Source: Candidatus Methylomirabilota bacterium
GTDB taxonomy: Bacteria > Methylomirabilota > Methylomirabilia > Methylomirabilales > 2-02-FULL-66-22
Length of the DNA stretch: 42,413 nucleotides
Assembly: GCA_016209735.1 (NCBI GenBank)
Contig: JACQVN010000051.1
Coordinates: 1-42,413, forward strand
Reading direction: 5' to 3'
The notes beneath the pieces were generated by a model, which was given only the letters and a program-made list of their open reading frames with translations, was not told the DNA's origin and made no database searches. How positions within the stretch are numbered: position 1 is the first letter of the stretch; every line of letters starts with the position of its first letter. Positions 34,211-42,413 of this stretch are shown piece after piece. A program made the position numbers and the translations under genes.

Positions 34211-34239
34211 TGGTTTTTGCGCTGGTCGCGCAAGAACCA
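34211..34239. repeat. Hairpin repeat A, copy 6
   Basis: TGGTTTTTGCGC and GCGCAAGAACCA around TGGTC, with one mismatch. It starts 2 nt after the truA stop. Downstream AACTGG is shared with copy 3, showing that the repeat unit extends beyond the stem. Confidence 0.85.
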
Positions 34240-34262
34240 AACTGGAAAGGATTCTCTGCACC

Positions 34263-34309
34263 AAGTCCCCCCACCCCCCCTTTGCGAAAGGGGGGCGAGG
34301 GGGGATTTC
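34263..34309. repeat. Hairpin repeat C, copy upstream of leuS
   Basis: AAGTCCCCCCACCCCCCCTT and AAAGGGGGGCGAGGGGGGAT around TGCG, followed by TTCGGGTGGGGGAC. It lies 37 nt before the leuS start in the truA-leuS spacer, 24 bp after hairpin A copy 6. Confidence 0.85.
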
Positions 34310-34345
34310 GGGTGGGGGACACGGAGTGAGGAGCGGAGGGTATGT

Positions 34346-36958
34346 ATGCCACGGGGCTATGACTTCCAGCGGATCGAGGCGAAATGGCAGGCGCAGTGGG
34401 AGGCTGCCGAGGCTTTCGCCGTCCGCGAAGATCCGGCCAGACCCAAGTACTACTGCCTGGAGATGTACCCCTACCCGTCGGGCAAGATCCACATGGGCCA
34501 TGTCCGCAACTACACCATCGGGGACGTGGTGGCCCGCTACCTCCGGATGCGGGGCTACAATGTCCTGCACCCGATGGGCTGGGACGCCTTCGGCTTTCCG
34601 GCGGAGAACGCCGCCTTCGAGCACGGGGTGCATCCGGCCCGCTGGACCCTGGACAACATCGCCTACATGAAGTCGCAGCTCAAGCGCATGGGCTTCTCCT
34701 ACGACTGGGCGCGGGAGGTGACCTGCTGCCTGCCCGACTACTACCGCTGGAACCAGTGGTTCTTCCTCCGGCTCCTGGAGCGCGGATTGGCCTACCGCAA
34801 GCAGTCGCCGGTGAACTGGTGCGATCGCTGCCAGTCGGTCCTGAGCAACGAGCAGGCCGAGGGGGGGGTCTGCTGGCGGCACACCGAGACGCCGGTGGCG
34901 CAGAAAGAGTTGTCGCAGTGGTTCCTCCGCATCACCGCTTACGTGGAGGAGCTCCTGGCGGACGGGGAAAAGTTGGCGGGCTGGCCGGAACGGGTCCGCG
35001 TCATGCAGCGGAACTGGATCGGGAAGAGTGTGGGGGCGGAGGTGGACTTCGCCCTGCAGCGGGGGGGAAGCCTGCGCATCTTCACCACGCGGCCCGACAC
35101 GCTGTGCGGGGCGACCTTCATGGTCCTGGCCCCGGAGCATCCCCTGGCGCTGGAACTCTCCCGGGGCACGTCCCAGGCGGAGGCGGTGGCGGCCTTCGTG
35201 GCGCGCATGCGCCAGACCGACCGGAGCCTTCGGACCGACGCGGCCGCGGAGAAGGACGGCGTCTTCACGGGAGCCCAGGCCATCAACCCGCTCACGGAGG
35301 AGCCGATCCCCATCTGGGTGGCGAACTTCGTCCTCATGGAGTACGGCACGGGAGCGATCATGGCCGTGCCGGCCCACGACCAGCGCGACTTCGAGTTCGC
35401 CAGGAAGTACGGCCTGCCCATCCGGCTGGTGATCCAGCCCGATGGGTCCGACTCCCTGGACGCCGCGCCCATGGAGGCGGCGTACGAGGGGGAGGGGCGG
35501 ATGGTGCACTCCGGCCGGTTCGACGGGCTGGCGAGCCAGGCGGGGAAGGAGGCCGTCTGCGACGCCCTGGAGCGGCAAAGGATCGGCCAGCGCGCGGTGA
35601 ATTACCGCATCCGGGACTGGCTGGTCTCCCGGCAGCGGTACTGGGGGACCCCGATCCCCGTGATCTACTGCGACGCCTGCGGGATCGTGCCGGTGCCAGA
35701 CAGGGACCTGCCCGTGATCCTGCCCCCGGACGTCGAGATCACCATGAGCGGCGGCTCTCCCCTGGCTCGGGTGGAGACGTTTGTGAAAACCGCCTGTCCC
35801 CGCTGCGGCGGCCCGGCGCGACGCGAGACCGACACCATGGACACCTTCGTGGACTCCTCCTGGTACTTCCTGCGCTTCACCTCCGCCCGGGAGACGGCGC
35901 GGCCAGTGGATCCCGCCAAGGTCGGCTACTGGATGCCGGTGGACCAGTACATCGGCGGCATCGAGCACGCAGTGCTCCATCTGCTCTACGCCCGCTTCTT
36001 CACCAAGGTCTGCCGGGACCTCGGCCTCACGGCCGTGGGGGAGCCGTTCAGCAACCTGCTGACCCAGGGGATGGTGTGCAAGGAGTCCTCCCGCTGCCCG
36101 GAGCACGGCTACCGCCTTCCGGCGGAGGTCGACAAGGCGGGCCGCTGCACGACCTGTGGGCTGCCGGTGGAGGTCGGCCGGACCGAGAAAATGTCGAAGT
36201 CGAAGAAAAACGTCGTCGATCCGGACGAGCTGCTGGCCGAATACGGGGCCGACACCATCCGGCTCTTCTCCCTCTTCGCCGCGCCGCCCGAGAAGGACCT
36301 GGAGTGGTCGGACGACGGGGTCCAGGGGGCGTTCCGCTTCCTCAACCGGATCTGGCGGCTGGTGGACGAGCGGCCGGAGCTCTTGCGGGCGGCCGAGGGA
36401 AAGCGCTGGTCGGCGGGCCAGCCGGAGGAGGCGGTGCGCTCCCTGCGACGCGCGACCCACCAGGCCATCGGCAAGGTGACGCGGGACCTGGAGGACGCCT
36501 TCCATTTCAATACCGCCATTGCCGCCCTGATGGAGCTCGCCGGAGCGCTGGTCCGTTTCCTGGACCAGCTCCCCCCGGGGAGTGCCGCGGCGGACGGGCC
36601 GCCGGATCGGCTGCTGGCCTTCGCGGAGGCGGTCCGCGCCCTGGTGGTGATGCTGGCCCCCTTCGCGCCCCACGTGGCGGAGGAGCTCTGGGAGAGCCTG
36701 GGGGAGAGCGAGAGCATCTTCCGGCAGCGCTGGCCCGAGGCCGACGCCTCCCTGGCCATGGAGGAGGCGCTGGAGATCGTGGTGCAGGTGAACGGCAAGG
36801 TGCGGGGACGGCTCCAGGTGCCGCGGGGAACGCCGGAGGCGGCGCTCAGGCGCCTGGCGCTGGAAGAGCGGCGCGTGCGGCAGTGGATTGAGGGACGCAC
36901 GGTCCACAAGCTGGTCGTGGTTCCGGACAAGCTCATCAACATCGTGGCGGGTTCCTGA
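34346..36958 (+). CDS. leuS: Leucyl-tRNA synthetase
   Basis: This 870-residue class I synthetase charges tRNA-Leu. The HIGH motif is H49-M-G-H52 within [25 protein letters not shown] is K615-S619 in [17 protein letters not shown]. The connective editing domain contains the Thr-rich [20 protein letters not shown] and the [19 protein letters not shown] signature of post-transfer editing. A zinc-type Cys cluster is visible (CDACG, CPRCG), and the anticodon-binding and C-terminal domains are complete ([11 protein letters not shown]). GGAGGG lies 5 nt before ATG 34346. The stop is 3 nt before lptE. Confidence 0.98.
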   Translation: MPRGYDFQRIEAKWQAQWEAAEAFAVREDPARPKYYCLEMYPYPSGKIHMGHVRNYTIGDVVARYLRMRGYNVLHPMGWDAFGFPAENAAFEHGVHPARWTLDNIAYMKSQLKRMGFSYDWAREVTCCLPDYYRWNQWFFLRLLERGLAYRKQSPVNWCDRCQSVLSNEQAEGGVCWRHTETPVAQKELSQWFLRITAYVEELLADGEKLAGWPERVRVMQRNWIGKSVGAEVDFALQRGGSLRIFTTRPDTLCGATFMVLAPEHPLALELSRGTSQAEAVAAFVARMRQTDRSLRTDAAAEKDGVFTGAQAINPLTEEPIPIWVANFVLMEYGTGAIMAVPAHDQRDFEFARKYGLPIRLVIQPDGSDSLDAAPMEAAYEGEGRMVHSGRFDGLASQAGKEAVCDALERQRIGQRAVNYRIRDWLVSRQRYWGTPIPVIYCDACGIVPVPDRDLPVILPPDVEITMSGGSPLARVETFVKTACPRCGGPARRETDTMDTFVDSSWYFLRFTSARETARPVDPAKVGYWMPVDQYIGGIEHAVLHLLYARFFTKVCRDLGLTAVGEPFSNLLTQGMVCKESSRCPEHGYRLPAEVDKAGRCTTCGLPVEVGRTEKMSKSKKNVVDPDELLAEYGADTIRLFSLFAAPPEKDLEWSDDGVQGAFRFLNRIWRLVDERPELLRAAEGKRWSAGQPEEAVRSLRRATHQAIGKVTRDLEDAFHFNTAIAALMELAGALVRFLDQLPPGSAAADGPPDRLLAFAEAVRALVVMLAPFAPHVAEELWESLGESESIFRQRWPEADASLAMEEALEIVVQVNGKVRGRLQVPRGTPEAALRRLALEERRVRQWIEGRTVHKLVVVPDKLINIVAGS

Positions 36959-36961
36959 GGA

Positions 36962-37516
36962 ATGAGGGAGATGAGGCATCGCCTCTTCGGTTGGCCGGAC
37001 GGGCGGCGGACGCTTCTTCGCGGCGGCGGTCTGCTGCTGGTCGTTTTCCTGGCGGCCGCCTGCGGCTATCACCGGCCGGGCCGGCAGGACCCGTCCCGGC
37101 CGGTGCCGACCGTCCATCTGCTGGCCTTCAGCAACGATACGTTCCGCCCGGGCCTGCAGGGAGCGGTGGTGGCGGCCATCCAGCGACAACTCCACCTGGA
37201 CGCCCGCATTCCCTTGGTGGAGGCGGGCCGGGCAGATCTCATCCTGGCGGGCCGGGTGTCGGGGTACGGCGTGGAGGCGCTGGCCTTCGACCAGTCGGAC
37301 ATCGGCCGGCGCTTCCGCGTGCGAGTCGTGGCCACGCTCTCGGCGCGCAGCCGAACGGAGGAGCGGGTTCGCTTTCAGGAAGAGTTCTGGGGAGAGGCGT
37401 ATTACACGGCCGCCGACACGGTCCAGGCCGTGCGGGCATCCGAGGAGGAAGCGGTCCGCCGCGCGGTTCAGGACCTGGCGACGCGGGTGGCGGCGCGCCT
37501 TCTCGAAGAGTGGTGA
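36962..37516 (+). CDS. lptE: LPS assembly lipoprotein LptE-like
   Basis: This 184-residue predicted lipoprotein would plug the LptD barrel that inserts lipopolysaccharide in the outer membrane. A lipoprotein signal ends in the lipobox LAAAC with C34, followed by GYH, the classic CGYH start of mature LptE proteins. The rest is the small alpha/beta LptE fold: TVHLLAFSNDTFRPGLQGAV, a region of outward-facing beta strands, and a C-terminal helix AVQDLATRVAARLL. The position directly after leuS (3 nt) is the classic leuS-lptE arrangement and supports the call. holA, which often follows, is absent here. The stop abuts the convergent rpsT stop with no base between. Confidence 0.88.
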   Translation: MREMRHRLFGWPDGRRTLLRGGGLLLVVFLAAACGYHRPGRQDPSRPVPTVHLLAFSNDTFRPGLQGAVVAAIQRQLHLDARIPLVEAGRADLILAGRVSGYGVEALAFDQSDIGRRFRVRVVATLSARSRTEERVRFQEEFWGEAYYTAADTVQAVRASEEEAVRRAVQDLATRVAARLLEEW

Positions 37517-37795
37517 TTACTTTGCCGCGGAGCTGCGCGCCTGGTTCAGCCGCCGGGCCAGGCGGGACTTGTGCCGGGCCGCGACGTTCTTGTGCAGGAT
37601 CCCCTTGCTGACCGCGCGGTCAATGACGGGAGTCGCCTCGGCCAGGGCCGCGGCGGCGGTCTCGACGTTTCCGCCGGCAAGCGCGCTGCGCACCCGCTTG
37701 ATCCCGGAGCGCAGCTTGCCTTTGGCGGCGCGATTCCGGCGCGTCCGGCGCTCGGTGCGGCGGAGATCCTTCTCCGAGGACTTGATGATCGGCAT
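37517..37795 (-). CDS. rpsT: 30S ribosomal protein S20
   Basis: This 92-residue basic protein binds 16S rRNA early in small-subunit assembly. The start MPIIKSSEKDLRRTERRTRR and the helical SGIKRVRSALAGGNVETAAA, DRAVSKGILHKNVAARHKSR, LARRLN are family hallmarks; length is normal. AAGGAG lies 8 nt before ATG 37795; the longer frame to 37966 is not S20 sequence. It is encoded opposite to lptE and murJ, and its TAA touches the lptE TGA, so the two convergent messages lack an intergenic terminator. Confidence 0.96.
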   Translation of the reverse strand: MPIIKSSEKDLRRTERRTRRNRAAKGKLRSGIKRVRSALAGGNVETAAAALAEATPVIDRAVSKGILHKNVAARHKSRLARRLNQARSSAAK

Positions 37796-38017
37796 GCCGG
37801 CGACTCCTTTCGGGCGCGTGACGCCTGGGCGCCCCGCGGAAACTCGGCATTTGTAGAGGAGCGGGGCCGGAATGTCAAGGACTTTCGAAGCGCCCGCGGC
37901 CGGCAGTCGGGTGGGCATAGGCGTCCGGCGGGTGGTTGAGCGCCTGCCGACGTATCCCGCGGGCAACGGGCGACGCGAAGGTCCGAGTCTCCCGGGAGAT
38001 GTGCTCGCCGCTCAACC

Positions 38018-38063
38018 AAATCCCCCCATCCCCCCTTTGCAAAAGGGGGGCGAGGGGGGATTT
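38018..38063. repeat. Hairpin repeat C, copy upstream of murJ
   Basis: AAATCCCCCCATCCCCCCTT and AAAGGGGGGCGAGGGGGGAT around TGCA, followed by TTCGGGCGGACGGG. It lies in the 316-bp divergent spacer between rpsT and murJ, 48 nt before the murJ start. The rest of that spacer shows no recognisable gene. Confidence 0.85.
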
Positions 38064-38111
38064 CGGGCGGACGGGACCGACTGCGCCACAAGGGCCGAGC
38101 GCTGATTGCCC

Positions 38112-39698
38112 ATGGCCTCTCCCGTTTCCCAGATCGCCTCTGCCGCCGGCATCGTCAGCGCAGCAACCCTGCTGAGCCGCCTCCTGGGTTTCGTCCGGGA
38201 CATGGCCATCGCCTGGCTCTTCGGCGCCGGGATGGCGGCCGACGCCTTCTTCGCGGCTTTCCGGCTGCCCAGCACGTTCCGGGAGCTCCTGGGGGAAGGC
38301 GCCCTCTCGGCCGCCTTCATCCCCGTCTTCACCCGAACGGCAACCCGGGATGGGCGGCCGGCGGCCTGGGGGCTGGCTTCGCGGGTCATGGGAACCCTGG
38401 CGATGGTCCTGGGGGCCGTGACCGCGCTCGGGATGCTTTTCGCGCCCGAAATTGCCGCCCTCCTCACCCCGGGATGGGCGAGTGAGCCAGAGAAGCTGGC
38501 GCTCACCGCGAAGCTCCTTCGCATCATGTTCCCCTACCTCTTCCTGGTGGGCCTGTCGGCCTTGTTCATGGCGATCCTCAACTCCCTGGGGCACTTCCTG
38601 ACCCCCGCGCTCGCCCCCGCCATGCTGAATCTGACCATGATCGCAGTTGGCCTGTGGATCGCCCCACGTATGCCGGATCCGGCGCTGTGGCTCGGCGGAG
38701 CGGTGGTGGCGGGTGGCCTGGGCCAGCTTCTGATCCAGATTCCGCCGGCAGTGGCCCGCGGCTGGCGGGGCGCCGTGCAGATCGCCCCCCGCGATCCGGG
38801 GGTCCAGGAGATCGCTCGCCTCATGTTGCCGGGGGTGGGCGGCCTCGCCGTCACTCAGGTGAACGTGTTCGTCGGCATGGTGCTGGCCTCCTTCCTCGCC
38901 GAGGGGAGCTTGGCGGCCCTCCAGTACGCCTTCCGGCTCGTCCAGTTCCCCATCGGGGTCGTGGGGGTGGCCATTGGCACGGCGGCCCTGCCGGTGATGG
39001 CGGCAGCCGTGGCGCGGGAGGCCCGCGAGGAGATGCGGCGCTCGCTGACCGAGAGCCTCCGCCTCGGGCTGTTCCTCGCCCTGCCGGCCATGGCCGGCCT
39101 GATCGCCTTCCGGGAGCCCATCGTCCACGCCCTCTATGAGCGGGGGGCCTTCGACCGGTCGGCCACGCTTCTGGCAGCGAATGTCCTGACCGGATACGCC
39201 GTGGGCCTCGGATTCTACGTCAGCAACCGGATCCTGGCGCCGGCCTTCTACGCCATGCGCGACACCACCACCCCGGTGCTGACGAACTCGCTGTCGGTGG
39301 CGCTGAATATCGCCGCGAGTCTCTTCCTGATGGGTCCGCTCGGGGCCATGGGGTTGGCGCTGGCTACGGCCATCGCCTCCTGCGGAAACTGCATCGTGCT
39401 TTGCGGCTGTCTGCGCCGCCGCATGGGGCGAATGGGCTTGACGGCCATCGGCCGCGGGAGCGTCCGGATCATCCTGGCCTGCCTGCCGCTCGTCCTGTGG
39501 AGCCTCCTGGCGCAGCGCTGGTGGTCCATCGTGGCGATGCCGGGGACGTTGGCCAAGGCGGCCCTCCTGGCCCTCCAGCTTGCCGTGGCGGGCGGCCTGT
39601 TCCTCGCGACAGCCGCCCTCCTGCGCTGCGAGGAGCTGCGCTGGCTCCGCGAGACGCTCTCCCGCCGGACCGCCCGCCGCCGCGCCAGCCCCGACTGA
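38112..39698 (+). CDS. murJ: Lipid II flippase MurJ
   Basis: This 528-residue MOP-superfamily membrane protein moves lipid II across the inner membrane for peptidoglycan synthesis. The N-terminal SAATLLSRLLGFVRDMAIAW, GAGMAADAFFAAFRLPSTFR and LLGEGALSAAFIPVFT are the strongly conserved MurJ/MviN blocks. Fourteen or so hydrophobic segments follow, and RNRILAPAFYAM-type text (SNRILAPAFYAMRDTTTPV) marks TM10. ATG 38112 is preferred over TTG 38106; no strong Shine-Dalgarno is seen. Transcription probably starts in the spacer containing hairpin C. Confidence 0.95.
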   Translation: MASPVSQIASAAGIVSAATLLSRLLGFVRDMAIAWLFGAGMAADAFFAAFRLPSTFRELLGEGALSAAFIPVFTRTATRDGRPAAWGLASRVMGTLAMVLGAVTALGMLFAPEIAALLTPGWASEPEKLALTAKLLRIMFPYLFLVGLSALFMAILNSLGHFLTPALAPAMLNLTMIAVGLWIAPRMPDPALWLGGAVVAGGLGQLLIQIPPAVARGWRGAVQIAPRDPGVQEIARLMLPGVGGLAVTQVNVFVGMVLASFLAEGSLAALQYAFRLVQFPIGVVGVAIGTAALPVMAAAVAREAREEMRRSLTESLRLGLFLALPAMAGLIAFREPIVHALYERGAFDRSATLLAANVLTGYAVGLGFYVSNRILAPAFYAMRDTTTPVLTNSLSVALNIAASLFLMGPLGAMGLALATAIASCGNCIVLCGCLRRRMGRMGLTAIGRGSVRIILACLPLVLWSLLAQRWWSIVAMPGTLAKAALLALQLAVAGGLFLATAALLRCEELRWLRETLSRRTARRRASPD

Positions 39699-40178
39699 CC
39701 ACGGCAATTCTACCGCAGAGCCGCAGAGGCGCAGAGAGGACGCCTGGATCGACACGGCGGCTAGACCTCGCCGACGTTGGGCCACTCGGTCTTGGGTTTG
39801 CGACGCTCAGTGCCCCCGAGCGTGGGGCAACCGATAGGTCTCGACGCTGCAGGCCGTTGCCCGGGAATATCCCCCGGGGACGCGGCTCTCATTCCACAGG
39901 CCAGAATAGGGGGCCCTGCCACTCTTGTCACCTTCTGTTCAGATGGTGCGCTCCCCCGGCGCTTTGTATGGTGTATCGGGGCCCTCGGGCGGTCCGGCCG
40001 TCGGCTCGCTCCGCTGTTGGGGGTCGCACCGCAGTCGGTGTACCGCGCCGCGGCGCGCGGGGCCGAGTGGGCTGCGGCGTGGGCCCCTCTCCTCAAAAGG
40101 TGATAAATGTGGCAGTGTCCCCTGCGGCGATTTCATTCCCCCGCTGGATGCCCGCAAACCCGAAACTCGTTGAGTTAA
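39699..40178. other. Long spacer before ilvB, largely without genes
   Basis: It opens with a half CACGGAG-like motif (TACCGCAGAGCCGCAGAGGC, 39711-39730). The only coding trace I can support is the transposase-tail remnant at 39951-40103, listed separately. No tRNA, riboswitch or leader peptide rich in Ile, Leu or Val was found. Confidence 0.45.
39951..40103 (+). pseudogene. C-terminal remnant of a transposase-like DNA-binding region
   Basis: Fifty codons read LPRRFVWCIGALGRSGRRLA, PLLGVAPQSVYRAAARGAEW, AAAWAPLLKR before TGA. The pattern A..LGxSG..LA..LGVxPxSVYRAxxRG is the helix-turn-helix tail seen in Y1 transposases; the intact gene at 13887-14894 has the analogous ARSLLCFWAVRELDLPLTTL..LHLSPSGIGYAVQRGE. 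No catalytic domain precedes it, so it is a decayed fragment. Chance similarity of a high-GC frame is possible. Confidence 0.35.
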
Positions 40179-40207
40179 TTGACGCTCCGGCGATGGTGTG
40201 ATATCAA
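40179..40207 (+). promoter_or_regulatory. Candidate ilvB promoter
   Basis: TTGACG at 40179-40184 and TATCAA at 40202-40207 with a 17-nt spacer form a good sigma70-type promoter in an unusually AT-rich pocket, ~110 nt before the ilvB start. The adjoining GATATCAATATCG is a small inverted repeat that could be an operator. Confidence 0.45.
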
Positions 40208-40315
40208 TATCGCTTTGAGTAGCCACCCCTAGAGCCCATGGCGGGCAGGCCGGGTGGCACGTTCGCGACGAACGCCTCGCGGGCGATCCTCGCGGGGTTC
40301 GCGGGAGGGAGTTTC

Positions 40316-42049
<1,734 letters not shown>

Positions 42050-42058
42050 CAGGGAATA

Positions 42059-42152
42059 CAATGGGGCAATACAGCAATGAGGCAATGACGAGTGAAGCAA
42101 TGACCAATGACCAAATCCCAATGACCAATAACCCAGTGGCAATGACCAATGG
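42059..42152 (+). repeat. Degenerate tandem repeat (CAATGACCAATGAC)
   Basis: The units GGCAAT, CAATGA and AATGACCAATGACCA recur about ten times, ending CAATGACCAATGG. Low-complexity spacers of this type occur between genes in many bacteria. It follows the ilvB stop by 9 nt. Confidence 0.7.
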
Positions 42153-42285
42153 AGCGCAAGCGTTCAGCTTTCAGCCCTTAGCGGTCAGCCAACCACGGGC
42201 ATGCAGGCGGATGCTCCGAGGACAGCCATCACGCATGCCACGGTCCTTCTGTCACCCCTGGGCGTCCGCTGAGAGCTGAGAGCCT

Positions 42286-42413
42286 GTGAAAGAATCGCTT
42301 GCTGAAATGGTCGTGAACCGCGAAGCCGGGGTGATGCTGGGCGGAAACTCGCTGGCGGACCGGCAATCCGACCGGAAGCGCGGAATCTCCGGCTCGCTGC
42401 CGGGGCACCGTAG
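42286..42413 (+). other. Possible start of a gene cut by the window edge
   Basis: From GTG 42286 an open frame runs to the window end (VKESLAEMVVNREAGVMLGG, NSLADRQSDRKRGISGSLPG). I recognise no family and the Shine-Dalgarno is weak, so it may equally be spacer. The stretch CCGGCAATCC...GCCGG near 42360-42405 can fold on itself. Confidence 0.2.

Noticed and set aside
34202-37195. Long open frames antisense to leuS (997 codons), and likewise antisense to alaS (25801-28440) and to the first gene (427-2811)
   Set aside because: They mirror the real genes, arise from the lack of A/T-rich stop codons in high-GC DNA, and their translations are low-complexity Arg/Pro/Gly/His text without domains.
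40107-40180. Leader peptide for attenuation of ilvB (MWQCPLRRF...)
   Set aside because: It contains almost no Ile, Leu or Val codons and no terminator/antiterminator pair follows.

Overview
The window is chromosomal DNA of a high-GC Gram-negative bacterium. It carries genes for an outer-membrane LPS assembly lipoprotein (lptE), a lipid II flippase (murJ), a PilT-type ATPase, an RND-type periplasmic adaptor and a Tat-exported multicopper oxidase. The housekeeping order recA-pilT-recX-alaS and psd-pssA-leuA-asd-truA-leuS-lptE, the very high GC and the many intergenic palindromes would suit an uncultured soil or groundwater lineage such as Methylomirabilota/Rokubacteria (NC10). That placement is an inference, because no rRNA gene is present.

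Layout. (1) 454-8975, plus strand: an exported redox/metal cluster made of a secreted protein with an Ig/PKD-like C-terminal part, a two-haem MauG/cytochrome c peroxidase-like protein, a Tat-dependent multicopper oxidase and, after a terminator-like hairpin and a long palindrome, an RND adaptor with a heavy-metal-binding domain and a His-rich tail. (2) 9203-14894: an accessory island. It holds a small membrane protein gene, an attC-like palindrome behind a small gene broken by an internal stop, an IS91-type transposase remnant, a TctC-type binding protein next to an MmgE/PrpD-family enzyme, and a Y1 (REP-associated) transposase. (3) 14962-22084, minus strand: a small exported protein, then a tight operon of a peptide-type solute-binding protein, a histidine kinase and a sigma54-dependent response regulator with no transporter permeases, then a 96-residue protein and an HExxH protein. 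(4) 22422-28395: recA, pilT, recX, alaS. (5) 28658-39698: phosphatidylethanolamine synthesis (psd, pssA), amino-acid synthesis (leuA, asd), truA, leuS, lptE, convergent rpsT, then murJ. (6) 40316-42049: acetolactate synthase large subunit without an adjacent small subunit.

The strongest signal not explained by genes is the density of dispersed palindromes. At least five families recur: a GGTTTTTGCGC/GCGCAAAAACC hairpin (six copies), a TAGCCCGCATTCTTCGCGA hairpin (two copies, both supplying a gene's TAG stop), a CCCCCC/GGGGGG hairpin (three full copies and one interrupted half copy), a CACGGAG/CACGAAG repeat family, and a roughly 140-bp MITE-like element present as an inverted pair around recA-pilT. 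They sit exactly at gene borders, between stop codon and spacer or directly against Shine-Dalgarno sequences. A Y1 transposase of the kind known to act on REP palindromes lies in the same window.

Gene starts were moved from the longest open frame to the start with a Shine-Dalgarno sequence, signal peptide or family-typical N-terminus wherever those disagreed. Functions come from motifs read by eye; no database search was run.
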